Assembly (NCBI GenBank): GCA_023390555.1
Contig: JAEWCQ010000003.1
Location: 62,001-126,000, forward strand
Reading direction: 5' to 3'
Length of the DNA stretch: 64,000 nt
DNA from: Bacillota bacterium
Lineage (GTDB): Bacteria; Bacillota; Clostridia; Lachnospirales; Lachnospiraceae
In this document: positions 1 through 8,831 of the stretch, in pieces
How the letters are laid out: every line of letters starts with the position of its first letter
Position numbering within the stretch: the stretch's first letter is position 1
The notes under the pieces: generated by a model
The model's database searches: none
What the model was told of the DNA's origin: nothing
Seen by the model: the letters and a program-made list of their open reading frames with translations, nothing else
Made by a program: the position numbers and the translations under genes

Positions 1-1042
1 CCCTGCTGAAATATTCCTGATCGTCCTGATAGGACACCACCGTGATATCTGTGATATAACCGTTCTCCACTTCCACGGAAACCTTTGTTTCTCCCCGAAA
101 ACCGGTTCCGGTTCCGGCATAAGTACCGTCCGTATAGTTTCCCTCTCCTGTTGTTGTCTCCGTGCTGTTTTTATTCGAAGAACCATTTTCCAAAGTTCCC
201 GCAGATACTACGGTGCCCACATACACGAGTCCGGAAATAGCTGCTACCGAAACAGCTGCGGCTACTGCAGGTGCAGGATTCGCCCTCGCATTTTTCCTTG
301 GACAGTTTTCTACGCACGCAAAGCAGTTAATGCATTCTCCGGAAGTTACCGTATCATATTTGTACAGTGGAATTCCCATGGAACATGCATTTGTACAGAC
401 TCTGCACTTTCCGCACTTATCACGGATCTTTCTGATATGAAAAAACCGTACCCGGGATACGACCGCAAAAATTGCACCTAGTGGGCAGAGATATCTGCAA
501 AAAAAACGTTCTATAAAAAAAGAACCTATGATAGTCAGCAGAAGCAGAACCCCGCCGATCGAAAACAGATAACTGGCAGATGTCCAGCCGCCGATGGATG
601 CATACATCCCAAAAACAGTCCACGGATTACTTGTACTGTCTATAGTAACAAGGCCGAAGGTCCATATTCCGAATAGGATAAAGAACAGAATTCCATACTT
701 TACCAGTTTAAAGGCTCTGTCCAGTTTCTCATCTGGACGAAATTTCACATGAACTGTTTTTTTGGATAAAAACCAGATCAGATCTCCCATCGCCCCAAAA
801 CTACAGGCAAAACCGCAAAAAAAGCGCCCCAGAAAAACGGTTGCAAGTATCGTTCCGATTACAATCAGGCAGGAACCTGCGAACAGATTTACCGACGTAC
901 CTCCTCCGACCACCGCAAGGTATATCACCTTCACAGCGTAAAATACGGATGCAAAAATGCCAGGAAGCAGCAGAAAAAATGCAATCTGCATCGTTCTCCG
1001 GAACATGTGCATACGTGATATCTTTTTTTTCTTAGTTTCCAT
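1..1042 (-). CDS. Membrane 4Fe-4S protein with C-terminal FMN-binding domain (3' end beyond window)
   Basis: A NapH/NosR-like membrane electron carrier, 5'-complete and cut by the left window edge after about 347 codons. Reading the minus strand from the ATG at 1042 gives hydrophobic segments near residues 18-40, 55-72, 110-130 and 165-185. Two membrane-edge Cys-x3-Cys motifs are present (CGFAC, CRYLC), followed by two CxxCxxCxxxC ferredoxin clusters (CGKCRVCTNAC and CINCFACVENC). Another hydrophobic stretch leads to the start of an FMN_bind domain (DGTYAGTGTGF, then VENGYITDITVV). In this family the FMN is attached covalently to a Ser/Thr by ApbE; that residue would lie beyond the edge. The gene overlaps the end of apbE by 11 bp, so the flavin-attaching enzyme and its likely substrate are translationally coupled. 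Probable role: passing electrons across or to the outside of the membrane. The electron donor is not visible. Confidence 0.85.
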   Translation of the reverse strand, partial: METKKKKISRMHMFRRTMQIAFFLLLPGIFASVFYAVKVIYLAVVGGGTSVNLFAGSCLIVIGTILATVFLGRFFCGFACSFGAMGDLIWFLSKKTVHVKFRPDEKLDRAFKLVKYGILFFILFGIWTFGLVTIDSTSNPWTVFGMYASIGGWTSASYLFSIGGVLLLLTIIGSFFIERFFCRYLCPLGAIFAVVSRVRFFHIRKIRDKCGKCRVCTNACSMGIPLYKYDTVTSGECINCFACVENCPRKNARANPAPAVAAAVSVAAISGLVYVGTVVSAGTLENGSSNKNSTETTTGEGNYTDGTYAGTGTGFRGETKVSVEVENGYITDITVVSYQDDQEYFSR

Positions 1043-1985
1043 ATTTTTTCTCCTGTAATTGCTTAAGCTCAAATTTTTCTGCAAGTCCCGGTGTGAGATA
1101 CACTTCCTGCGCATCCGTAATAAAAATACATTCTGCCTTGCACTGCCGGACCAGCTTCATTCCTTCTTCCATTCCAAGCAAAATTACAGATGTCGCCAGG
1201 GCGTCCATTTCCATGGCGGATGCTCCGATTACCGTAGCACTGCACAATCCGGTCACAGAGGGTTTGCCTGACGACAGATCGATAATATGGTGATAGCGGG
1301 TTCCTTTCTTGATAAAATAACGTTCATACACACCGGAAGTGACGACGGACTGATTCTCAATGATCAGCGATCCCATGATCTTTCCTGTTTGGCTATCCGG
1401 ATGCTGTATGCCAATTTTTCGTTGCTTTCCTGTTATGACCACTGTACCGCCGAAATTAATTGCGGCCTCTCTGATGCCATGTTCCTCCAGCTTTTCTCTT
1501 GTCCAATCTGCAGCATATCCCTTCGCGATCCCTCCAAGATCGATTGCCTGACCCGTTTTCCGCAACCCAATCCGGTACGGTTTCTCCCGCAGAATCACAT
1601 CCTGATAATTCACAAGCTTTCTGGCCCTTTTTAATTCCCGTTCTGTCGGAACAGCCTGATCGTTTTTTGCATTTCTCCAAAGCTCCGTGAGCGGACAGGA
1701 TGTAATATCGAACACCTTGCCGGAAATTTCCGCATAATACAGAGATTTTTTTACAATATAATAAGCACTCTCAGACACTTCTACAAGCGACTTTCCCGCT
1801 TCTCTGCGGATTTTTGTCATTGCACTGTCTTCCCGGAATACCGAAAGTTCATCATTCAGTTCTAAAAGACGGTCCCTTATCTGATTCAAAGCAGTCATGA
1901 CTGCTGTCTCCTGCACATCTTCACAGTTCACCGTAATTGAGTTTACTGTTCCAAACGCGAAAAAAATTTTTCGTATTTCTTTCAT
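1032..1985 (-). CDS. apbE: FAD:protein FMN transferase (ApbE family)
   Basis: Transfers FMN from FAD onto a Thr/Ser of a partner protein. The 317 residues show the family's signatures: DLGGIAKGYAAD at about 149-160, SGVYERYF at 217-224, HHIID at 232-236 and a C-terminal metal-binding Asp in MEMDALATS near 261. Unlike many Gram-positive ApbE/FmnB proteins it has neither a signal peptide nor a lipobox: the N-terminus is MKEIRKIFFAFGTV with no long hydrophobic run. It may therefore act in the cytoplasm, or the true start may differ. The gene runs straight into the FMN-binding membrane protein with an 11-bp overlap, making that protein the obvious substrate. The ribosome site is modest (AGGG before the ATG). 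Confidence 0.9.
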   Translation of the reverse strand: MKEIRKIFFAFGTVNSITVNCEDVQETAVMTALNQIRDRLLELNDELSVFREDSAMTKIRREAGKSLVEVSESAYYIVKKSLYYAEISGKVFDITSCPLTELWRNAKNDQAVPTERELKRARKLVNYQDVILREKPYRIGLRKTGQAIDLGGIAKGYAADWTREKLEEHGIREAAINFGGTVVITGKQRKIGIQHPDSQTGKIMGSLIIENQSVVTSGVYERYFIKKGTRYHHIIDLSSGKPSVTGLCSATVIGASAMEMDALATSVILLGMEEGMKLVRQCKAECIFITDAQEVYLTPGLAEKFELKQLQEKKYGN

Positions 1986-2129
1986 TTTTTTACCCTGTTC
2001 TTGCCTTTCTGGGAATCAATTTATTTTATTCTGTAAATTTAGCATCGATATATGATTCTTTTTTGAATGACATGTGAACTTTTTATGAATACCACATCTT
2101 TTTACTACTTAGAAAGTCTTTTATCCGGC

Positions 2130-2166
2130 AAAAAAAAAGCCATGCATTGATATCTCACATGGCTTC
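2130..2166 (-). terminator. Terminator of the fused-ABC operon
   Basis: On the minus strand AAGCCATG and CATGGCTT pair around a 13-nt loop and are followed by a run of nine T. It lies about 50 bp past the stop of the second ABC gene. Confidence 0.8.
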
Positions 2167-2213
2167 TCTGTAAAGTTCGAACGAGAATAAGAAAAACGTT
2201 TGTCAGCAGAAAT

Positions 2214-3947
2214 TTATCCGAGTTTCCATCCGATGGATTGGTTTCTCATGTTGACAAATTCCCGGTACAGTCCCTTTTCCTTCATCAGCTGCTCATGATT
2301 ACCCTGCTGCAGTATCTTTCCCCCTGACAGCACCAGTATCTGATCGGCATTTCTTACGGTCTTTAACCGGTGTGCAATCATAATAATTGTTTTATCTCTG
2401 GTCAGCTCCGCAATTGCATTCTGCAGATGTTTTTCATTTTCGGGATCGACATTTGCCGTCGCCTCATCCAGAATGATGATCGGTGCATCCTTTAGTATGG
2501 CACGGGCAATGGAAACCCGCTGTTTTTCTCCTCCGGATATTGTCGCTCCGCCTTCTCCGATCATCGTATCATATCCATCCGGCAGAGACTGGATGAATTC
2601 GTGGCAGCATGCCTTCTTCGCAGCCTCCACCACCTGTGTATGCGTTGCATCCGGGCTTCCGAATTTAATATTGTTTTCAATCGTATCCTGAAACAGATAG
2701 ACTGACTGAAATACCATACTGATATTGCTGAGCAGACTGTCCAGCGTGTAATCCCTCACGTCTCTTCCTCCGATTCGGATGGAACCTTCGTTAACATCCC
2801 AGAAACGGGCAATCAGATTACAGATAGTTGTCTTTCCCCCTCCCGAAGGGCCTACAATTGCAGTTGTTGTCTTTTCCGGAATCGTGAAGCTCACATCCCC
2901 GATAATTGTCCGGTCATCATAAGAAAAGGTGACATGCTCGGCCTGTATATCAGAATGCTCCGGTTTTAATTCTGCTCCATCACCATCCATGACCGGCGTC
3001 TCGAATACCTCCGCAATGCGGTCAACGGAAAGATCTACAATCCGCATCAGCGCAGAATACATACCGGCGGATTCCAGCTGCCCGTATACGATGAATGCGG
3101 ATATAATCATAAGAAGTGCATTGATCAGGCTCATGCTTCCATTCAGACAAAATAGTACGGACAATGCGATCATAGAAAGTGCGAACAGCTTCAATACCAC
3201 AGTCTGGATACACATAAACGGAATAAACTTCTTCTCCAGCAGATAACAGATTTCATTTGCCTCTTCGATCTGACGGTCTACCTTTTTATTTGCCTGCTTA
3301 GCCAGATTATAGGATTTTACCACAGTGATTCCCTGTACATATTCAAGTACTGCATCGACGAGTGTGGAATCCACGATTGTCTTGCGCGGAGAAATCCGGA
3401 TAGAAACCTTCTGCATCTGCCGATTTACCAGCAGAAAGGCGAAAATTCCGAGAACTGCCAGGATGCCGATGCGGAAATTGAACATCAGCAAAAGGATGGA
3501 GATTACGGTTGTCGTCATCATTCCCTGCAAATACATCAGGATGACACGCGTTGCCACATCTTGAAGATTTTCACAGGTATTGGTGGTAATTGAGGTGATA
3601 TGCCCCAGATTATTCTTATTAAAATATCCCATTGGCATATATTTCATCCGTTCGCCGATCTCAACGCGTTTCTCCGCACACATGGTATATCCTGCAATTG
3701 TCTGCTCCATTGTCGTGACGTTCCGGCTCCATGCACAGCCAATGATGCTGACAAGCATAATGCCAAGACTTCCCCAAATGACAGAAGGCGTCATTGTCTG
3801 ATGAATGATCGCCTGCAGAACGACTGCTATTGCGATAATTCGGCTTGCCTCAAAAATAGAATGAAGCAGGGATACGATCAGAGAACGGTAAAACCGCTTT
3901 TTCTGTTTCCCTGAAAAATCAAAGAACTTTTTAAATATCTTTATCAT
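2214..3947 (-). CDS. Fused ABC transporter, permease plus ATPase (second of pair)
   Basis: A half-transporter of about 577 residues that likely heterodimerises with its upstream neighbour. The N-terminal half has six hydrophobic segments of the type I exporter fold. The C-terminal ATPase has Walker A GPSGGGKTT, signature ISGGEKQRVSIARA, and Walker B IIILDEATANVDPENE. The start is placed at MIKIFKK, because a GGAGGT ribosome site precedes that ATG by 6 nt and the ATG overlaps the upstream stop (ATGA). A longer reading frame begins 45 bp earlier without such a site. Paired proteins of this build include the siderophore importers YbtP/YbtQ and IrtA/IrtB as well as drug and peptide exporters. The metal-type operator upstream of the operon favours an iron-related role, but that is inference. 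Confidence 0.85.
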   Translation of the reverse strand: MIKIFKKFFDFSGKQKKRFYRSLIVSLLHSIFEASRIIAIAVVLQAIIHQTMTPSVIWGSLGIMLVSIIGCAWSRNVTTMEQTIAGYTMCAEKRVEIGERMKYMPMGYFNKNNLGHITSITTNTCENLQDVATRVILMYLQGMMTTTVISILLLMFNFRIGILAVLGIFAFLLVNRQMQKVSIRISPRKTIVDSTLVDAVLEYVQGITVVKSYNLAKQANKKVDRQIEEANEICYLLEKKFIPFMCIQTVVLKLFALSMIALSVLFCLNGSMSLINALLMIISAFIVYGQLESAGMYSALMRIVDLSVDRIAEVFETPVMDGDGAELKPEHSDIQAEHVTFSYDDRTIIGDVSFTIPEKTTTAIVGPSGGGKTTICNLIARFWDVNEGSIRIGGRDVRDYTLDSLLSNISMVFQSVYLFQDTIENNIKFGSPDATHTQVVEAAKKACCHEFIQSLPDGYDTMIGEGGATISGGEKQRVSIARAILKDAPIIILDEATANVDPENEKHLQNAIAELTRDKTIIMIAHRLKTVRNADQILVLSGGKILQQGNHEQLMKEKGLYREFVNMRNQSIGWKLG

Positions 3948-5698
3948 TCTGATACCTCCCCTAAATCTTTTGCCTCGACATGTGCATTCCACATATCGCG
4001 ATAAAGTCTGCAGGTATGTAATAACTGATCATGTGTCCCCTCTGCGGCAATCCTTCCCTGATTGACAACAACAATCTTATCGGAATCCGTAATGGTCGAA
4101 AGCCTGTGGGCGATCACAAGAAGTGTCTTTCCCTTCACCAGTTTTGCGACTGCACTCTGGATGACTGCCTCATTTTCCGGGTCCGTATAGGCAGTTGCCT
4201 CATCAAGGATAATGATGGGTGCATTTTTTAGCATTGCCCTTGCAATCGCGATTCTCTGTCTCTCTCCTCCGGACAAATGACCCCCAGCACCTCCTGCAAT
4301 CGTCTCATATCCATGTTCCAGCTGCATGATAAACGAGTGACAGCCGCTCTTTTTCGCAGCTTCTTCCACTTCTGCATCGGTTGCGGAAAGATTCCCCATG
4401 CGGATATTATTGCGAACCGTATCATTAAAGAGATAATTATCCTGTGAAACATAAGCGATCATTGCATTCAGCTGTTCCAGCGGAATCTGCCGTATATCAG
4501 TTTTTCCGATTGTAATCTTTCCCTCTTTTACATCCCAAAGGGAGGCCACCAGTTTTGCAATCGTAGATTTCCCGCTTCCGGAAGGTCCTACCAGAGCTGT
4601 CACGGAATTGCCCGGAATGGAAAGACTGATCTGATCCAGAACCGTCTTCTCCTTATAAGCAAAGGATAAGTTATGAAGTTCTACCTCATAATCCGTAACA
4701 GGAACATTTTTTTCCGGATGTATCAGCTCCTCTTCGGACAGAATGGACGCGATATCAGCTACAACGGTTCTTATTTTTCCAAGATCGTCAGAAAAGGACA
4801 TCGCGGTAATCAATGGCGTCATGATTCCAAGCGAAAGAATCATTGTCAGGATAAATGTCTCTGCCGTCAGGCTTCCTTTCATATAAAACCAGGAACCGAG
4901 CGGAAGCACTCCAACAAGCACGGCCGGAAAAATCGACATCGCTGCCGCGAAATAAAACTGGGTTGAGCGCATCCAGTTGATGGCGGAATCAGCAGCTTCC
5001 CGCGCCGCATCTGAAAACTTTTGATAAGAAGCGGCACTCTGATTAAATGCCTTGATTACCTCGATCCCGTTAATATATTCAACAGCCGTTGCATTCAGGT
5101 GCTTGTTGGCATCTACGTAATGCCCGAAATTGACTGCATAGTCCTTCATCATTCCAGTGTAGCAAAACAATCCGATCGGTATGGTAATCAGTGAGATCAA
5201 CGCCATACGCCAGTCAACGGCGAACAAATAGATGATGATACACGCCGGTCCAAGCAGATTTGCAGTCATCTCCGGCAGGATATGCGCCAGCGTCGTCTCA
5301 ATACTGTCCACCTTTTCCACAATAATATTTTTCATCGTTCCAGACGGGGTGTCCATTAAAAATCCCATCGGAAGTTTAACAAGCTTTGCTGTCAGGCGTT
5401 TACGCACTTCTGCAATCACCGCAAAGGTGGAACGGTGAGACAGAGAAGTGGAAATTCCATGAAACAGATATCTTGCAATCCATAAAGCCGCACAGATTCC
5501 GATCCACATCCTATAATCCGAGACGCTTCGATTATTCTGCAGCAGATTGACAATGATTTTTGAAATTGCATAGTAAGGTGCAATTCCGCAGAAAACTCCT
5601 GCAATTGCAAAGATCACCGAAAGAATATAGGTCGTTTTATACGGAGCCGCCCACTCAGACAGCCAGGACAGTGTGCTCCTTTTCTTGTCTTCCTTCAT
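3944..5698 (-). CDS. Fused ABC transporter, permease plus ATPase (first of pair)
   Basis: 584 residues: an exporter-fold membrane domain (about 1-310) followed by an ATPase with Walker A GPSGSGKST, signature LSGGERQRIAIARA, Walker B IIILDEATAYTDPENE and the H-loop AHRLS. Both members of the pair keep full catalytic motifs, so neither ATP site looks dead. The ATG has a GGAGG site 6-10 nt upstream. It is followed without a gap by the second ABC gene through a 4-bp stop-start overlap, indicating one operon and an obligate pair. A promoter (TTGTTA, 18 bp, TATAGA) and a palindromic RTTAG-N6-CTAAC site lie between this gene and the TetR gene upstream. Substrate unknown; siderophore uptake as in YbtPQ is the leading guess from the operator. 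Confidence 0.85.
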   Translation of the reverse strand: MKEDKKRSTLSWLSEWAAPYKTTYILSVIFAIAGVFCGIAPYYAISKIIVNLLQNNRSVSDYRMWIGICAALWIARYLFHGISTSLSHRSTFAVIAEVRKRLTAKLVKLPMGFLMDTPSGTMKNIIVEKVDSIETTLAHILPEMTANLLGPACIIIYLFAVDWRMALISLITIPIGLFCYTGMMKDYAVNFGHYVDANKHLNATAVEYINGIEVIKAFNQSAASYQKFSDAAREAADSAINWMRSTQFYFAAAMSIFPAVLVGVLPLGSWFYMKGSLTAETFILTMILSLGIMTPLITAMSFSDDLGKIRTVVADIASILSEEELIHPEKNVPVTDYEVELHNLSFAYKEKTVLDQISLSIPGNSVTALVGPSGSGKSTIAKLVASLWDVKEGKITIGKTDIRQIPLEQLNAMIAYVSQDNYLFNDTVRNNIRMGNLSATDAEVEEAAKKSGCHSFIMQLEHGYETIAGGAGGHLSGGERQRIAIARAMLKNAPIIILDEATAYTDPENEAVIQSAVAKLVKGKTLLVIAHRLSTITDSDKIVVVNQGRIAAEGTHDQLLHTCRLYRDMWNAHVEAKDLGEVSE

Positions 5699-5713
5699 CT
5701 TTTTCCTCCATAT

Positions 5714-5761
5714 TCTATAGTTCTAGTTTCTTAAACATAACAATTATTAGTTATTACTAAC
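5714..5761 (-). promoter_or_regulatory. Promoter and metal-regulator-like operator of the ABC pair
   Basis: The minus strand carries -35 TTGTTA (5738-5743), an 18-bp spacer and -10 TATAGA (5714-5719). Directly upstream, 5746-5761 holds an interrupted palindrome (plus strand ATTAGTTATTACTAAC). The same RTTAG-N6-CTAAC pattern occurs just downstream of the feoA -10 at 11076-11091. The half-sites resemble DtxR/IdeR-type boxes; the identity of the regulator is inferred. Confidence 0.5.
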
Positions 5762-5790
5762 CTCTGGGCAAAAAAATCCTGCTTTCCGGA

Positions 5791-6402
5791 TTATCCCTCA
5801 AACAGTTTCATCCACCCTGCTGTGTAGAATAGCATCAGCTTGTGCACATAATCCGCCGCATGCTCATAGCTCATATCGTGCTCAAAGATCTCGATCAACC
5901 CTTTAAACAGCATACTGGAAAGATTATGACTGAGCTGCTCGTCTATTTCTACGAAAAAAAAGTGGTTTTCCTTCATGGTATCCAGAAATATTTTGGTGGA
6001 CTCCACTTCAATTGCAATAAACTGCTCCAGATATGACTCGTATTTTGTGCCGAATGAACGACAGAATAGCAGTTTAAATACTTCGTAGTGCTCATACATG
6101 TAATCAACCATGGTACGCAATGCATCTGCAGATGCCTCTCCCAAATGATCATGCTGGGCTTTTGGATCCTGTTTCGTGTAGTTCTCATGACTCTTTCTGT
6201 AATAGTCAAGTAAATTTGCTGCTGGCTCTGCAACAATTGCATCAAACAGGTCTTCCTTACTTTTGAAACAGCCGTAAAAAGCTCCCAAAGTCAGGCCAAG
6301 CATTGCACAGAGCTGGCGCAGAGAGGTGTTCTGAAATCCCCGTTCCAAAAATGCTTTTTTCCCTTCCTCTAAAAACTTTTCTCTGGTAAGAACTTCTTCC
6401 AT
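5791..6402 (-). CDS. TetR/AcrR family transcriptional regulator
   Basis: 203 residues with an N-terminal helix-turn-helix typical of TetR (QNTSLRQLCAMLGLTLGAFYGCFKSKEDLF, about residues 23-53). The C-terminal ligand domain is helical and rich in aromatic residues. It lies immediately upstream of the fused ABC pair on the same strand, 92 bp before their start, and a 32-bp perfect palindrome sits 22 bp before its own start. The simplest reading is an autorepressor that also lets some read-through reach the transporters. The ligand is unknown. Confidence 0.88.
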   Translation of the reverse strand: MEEVLTREKFLEEGKKAFLERGFQNTSLRQLCAMLGLTLGAFYGCFKSKEDLFDAIVAEPAANLLDYYRKSHENYTKQDPKAQHDHLGEASADALRTMVDYMYEHYEVFKLLFCRSFGTKYESYLEQFIAIEVESTKIFLDTMKENHFFFVEIDEQLSHNLSSMLFKGLIEIFEHDMSYEHAADYVHKLMLFYTAGWMKLFEG

Positions 6403-6424
6403 ACTTCCTGTTCCTTTCTAAAAA

Positions 6425-6456
6425 AATATAGCAGTGATATATATCACTGCTATATT
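6425..6456. promoter_or_regulatory. 32-bp perfect palindrome, likely TetR operator
   Basis: All 16 bases of each arm match (arm AATATAGCAGTGATAT) with no spacer. On the minus strand TTGACG followed 18 bp later by TAATAT forms a promoter whose -10 lies inside the palindrome, as expected for autorepression of the TetR gene starting at 6402. Confidence 0.75.
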
Positions 6457-6524
6457 AGTATAAATTGACCAGCTGCGTCAAGTTCCATATTGATAATGTT
6501 TCTCAGAAGACCGGCAGAATCCGG

Positions 6525-7196
6525 CTATTTATAAATTCCATAGGTATTATTTACGTTCTGGATATAGATGATGCCCTTTCCCGGTTCATCGATATGCAAA
6601 GATTCCCGGATAGATGCCACGATAGCATCCGTCGCCTCTACTTCCGACAGAATAAGGACAATTTCTTTTTCCGGCTCAATGTCCATTGCGAAAAGACGGC
6701 TTGTCTCATGGATTCCCGAACCTCTTGCGTTTATGATGGTACCTCCTTTAGAACCGGCCTTCGTTGCGGCATCGATCACATTTTCCGCTCTGCCTTTCTC
6801 AACGATCGTTGTTATCACGTGATACATAGTATTATCTGCACCTCTCTCCTTATTTCTATGGTCACATGGACAGCTTCTTGCACCGATCACCGTATAAACA
6901 GATGTCGTAAATGCTATCCCATGGTTTGGCTTACAAAATTTATATTCCTGATTCAGTTTTTCTAACGTCTGCTCCGCGGTTTCACGGTCAGTCAGCAGGA
7001 AGAGGACCTCTTTTCGGATATCCGAAAGACCCATATAATCAAAAATACCGCTATGAACCGTTCCTCTGGCCAAAGATATCGTTCCACCGGAAACACCGCA
7101 TTTTTTGGCAGCTTTCATCAGTTTGCTGCCCATTCCAAAATTAACAATCATACAGATCAGTTCTATATCCATTGTCCCTGTTCTCTCTTCCGTCAT
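6525..7196 (-). CDS. Tandem PII-like signalling protein (two PII domains)
   Basis: 223 residues forming two consecutive PII-type ferredoxin-like domains. Repeat 1 (about 9-105) contains CMIVNFGMGSKLMKAAKKCGVSG; repeat 2 (about 122-220) contains VITTIVEKGRAENVIDAATKAGSKGG. Each carries the basic, Gly-rich segment and ends in a strand like GKGIIYIQNV. Classical PII proteins are about 112-residue trimers that bind ATP/ADP/2-oxoglutarate and gate transporters. A fusion would change the stoichiometry of the trimer interface. A short SCPCDH segment between the domains is unusual. The start overlaps the stop of the DUF1538 gene (ATGA), so the pair is translationally coupled. Likely role: controlling that membrane protein in response to a nucleotide or metabolite. 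Confidence 0.85.
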   Translation of the reverse strand: MTEERTGTMDIELICMIVNFGMGSKLMKAAKKCGVSGGTISLARGTVHSGIFDYMGLSDIRKEVLFLLTDRETAEQTLEKLNQEYKFCKPNHGIAFTTSVYTVIGARSCPCDHRNKERGADNTMYHVITTIVEKGRAENVIDAATKAGSKGGTIINARGSGIHETSRLFAMDIEPEKEIVLILSEVEATDAIVASIRESLHIDEPGKGIIYIQNVNNTYGIYK

Positions 7197-8713
7197 TGTG
7201 TACCACTCCTTTTCGACTTGATCTTAAATATAAATCCCAGTATCTGCAATGCGATCAAAGGAGTCATGGCTACCATTGCAATTACTCCGAATCCGTCTAC
7301 GATGACATCCGCACCTTCAATTGCTCCGGCCGCTCCCTGTGCATAAGCCAGAATGAAGGTCGTTGTCATCGGACCAGCTGCAACTCCACCCGAATCAAAC
7401 GCGATACCAACAAACAGCTTCGGAACAAAATAACTCATAGCAATCGATATCACATAGCCAGGCAGCAGATAGTGCCATAACTGCAGCTGTGGAATCAGGA
7501 TTCGAATCATAGACAGTGCAATTGCGATTCCGACACTGATGGAAAGCGTAACCATTACGACGCTTCGTTTCACATATCCGCTCGTGACATCTTCAATCTG
7601 ATGCGTAAGTACATAGACTGCCGGCTCAGCCAGCATTGTCACGAGACCAAGTACAAAGCCGAATATTACAACATATGCCTTGTTGTCCAGAGACGCCATA
7701 CTGTACCCGACAATGCTTCCGACTTTCATAAAACCGGCATTGACGCCCGTCAGAAAGATGGCCAGTCCCAAAAAGGTAAACAGCAGACCAAACAGAATCT
7801 TTCTCGATTCGCTCCGGGAAAGGTCAAAAAATTTTCTCTGAAATATCAGGAATATAACCGCAATCGGTAAAAGTGCAATGAATACCTCCAGTGTATCCTT
7901 CGGAAATTCATGGATATAAGGACTGATAATTCCCGCCGCTTCGGACTCCTGCTCCAGGACACCGGTAATCTCGCCAGTTCTTGACACGATGCTCATAATC
8001 ATAACAGCCAAAATAGCACCTGAAGAAGCGATGGCAACCATACCAAAGCTATCCTTTTCCGATGCTTTACTGTCCTTTTTCATGTTCGATATACCGGCGG
8101 TAAGTGCCAGCATAAACGGAACTGCCAGAGCTCCTGTTGTCGTTCCGGATGCATCAAAGGATATTGCCAGAAATTCTCTCGAGACAAAAAGAGAAAGAAT
8201 AAACACAATACCATAGATAATCGTTAACAATTTATATAATGGGAAGTTATATACGATTCTCATCAGAGCGATAGAAAGCAGGGTTGCAATACCTGCTGAA
8301 ACAATGACGACGATACTGCTTTTTGAAATCATACCGGACGTGACAGCATCAATCTGTCCTGCCAGTATATGTAGATCCGGTTCTGCAATGGAGATTGTGA
8401 ATCCCAATATCAGACCGGCAATCACCAAAATCCATAATTTATTCGTTTTTGCAATAGCACTTCCCATGCTGTTTCCAATCGGTGTGATTCCGATTTCCAC
8501 ACCAAGCAGGAAAATCGTCAATCCGATCACAACCAGTACTGCTCCAATCAGAAAACGAAGCATCAAGGGAGTTTCAATCGGTGTCAGGGTAAAGTTCAAC
8601 AGAACCACCAAGAACGTAATTGGCAAAACCGATAGTGAAACTTCTTTTAATTTTGCTGTAAATACACTCAAATACTCATAATTCTCCTTTCCATACGGGC
8701 TTTTTTGCTTCAT
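7193..8713 (-). CDS. DUF1538 family integral membrane protein
   Basis: 506 residues, almost entirely hydrophobic segments (about 12-14), built from two inverted or tandem halves. Matching motifs occur in each half: IAEPDLHILAGQIDAVTSG against LAEPAVYVLTHQIEDVTSG, and ISFDASGTTTGALAVPF against IAFDSGGVAAGPMTTTF. Such internal duplication is usual for secondary transporters and channels. I recognise the family as DUF1538 and know of no established substrate. It has its own near-consensus promoter and is followed by the PII protein with a 4-bp overlap, which points to PII-gated transport. The ribosome site before the ATG is weak. Confidence 0.82.
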   Translation of the reverse strand: MKQKSPYGKENYEYLSVFTAKLKEVSLSVLPITFLVVLLNFTLTPIETPLMLRFLIGAVLVVIGLTIFLLGVEIGITPIGNSMGSAIAKTNKLWILVIAGLILGFTISIAEPDLHILAGQIDAVTSGMISKSSIVVIVSAGIATLLSIALMRIVYNFPLYKLLTIIYGIVFILSLFVSREFLAISFDASGTTTGALAVPFMLALTAGISNMKKDSKASEKDSFGMVAIASSGAILAVMIMSIVSRTGEITGVLEQESEAAGIISPYIHEFPKDTLEVFIALLPIAVIFLIFQRKFFDLSRSESRKILFGLLFTFLGLAIFLTGVNAGFMKVGSIVGYSMASLDNKAYVVIFGFVLGLVTMLAEPAVYVLTHQIEDVTSGYVKRSVVMVTLSISVGIAIALSMIRILIPQLQLWHYLLPGYVISIAMSYFVPKLFVGIAFDSGGVAAGPMTTTFILAYAQGAAGAIEGADVIVDGFGVIAMVAMTPLIALQILGFIFKIKSKRSGTQ

Positions 8714-8754
8714 TACCAGTTTCCAACTGCCATTCCAAGCAAATGTATGAATTT

Positions 8755-8783
8755 ATTATACTGATTTTACAGGCCCCGGTCAA
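8755..8783 (-). promoter_or_regulatory. Sigma-A promoter of the DUF1538-PII operon
   Basis: On the minus strand -35 TTGACC (8778-8783), 17-bp spacer, -10 TATAAT (8755-8760). The expected start of transcription leaves a leader of about 35 nt before the ATG at 8713. Confidence 0.75.
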
Positions 8784-8831
8784 CCGGACAATCAAAAACC
8801 GGCTGTAAAAATATGGTTTCTGCCCCACTTT

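Noticed and set aside
2214..5698. Lantibiotic or multidrug exporter role for the fused ABC pair
   Set aside because: Not excluded, but no precursor peptide, modification enzyme or immunity gene is adjacent and the operator resembles a metal box, so export of a peptide was not chosen as the main call.
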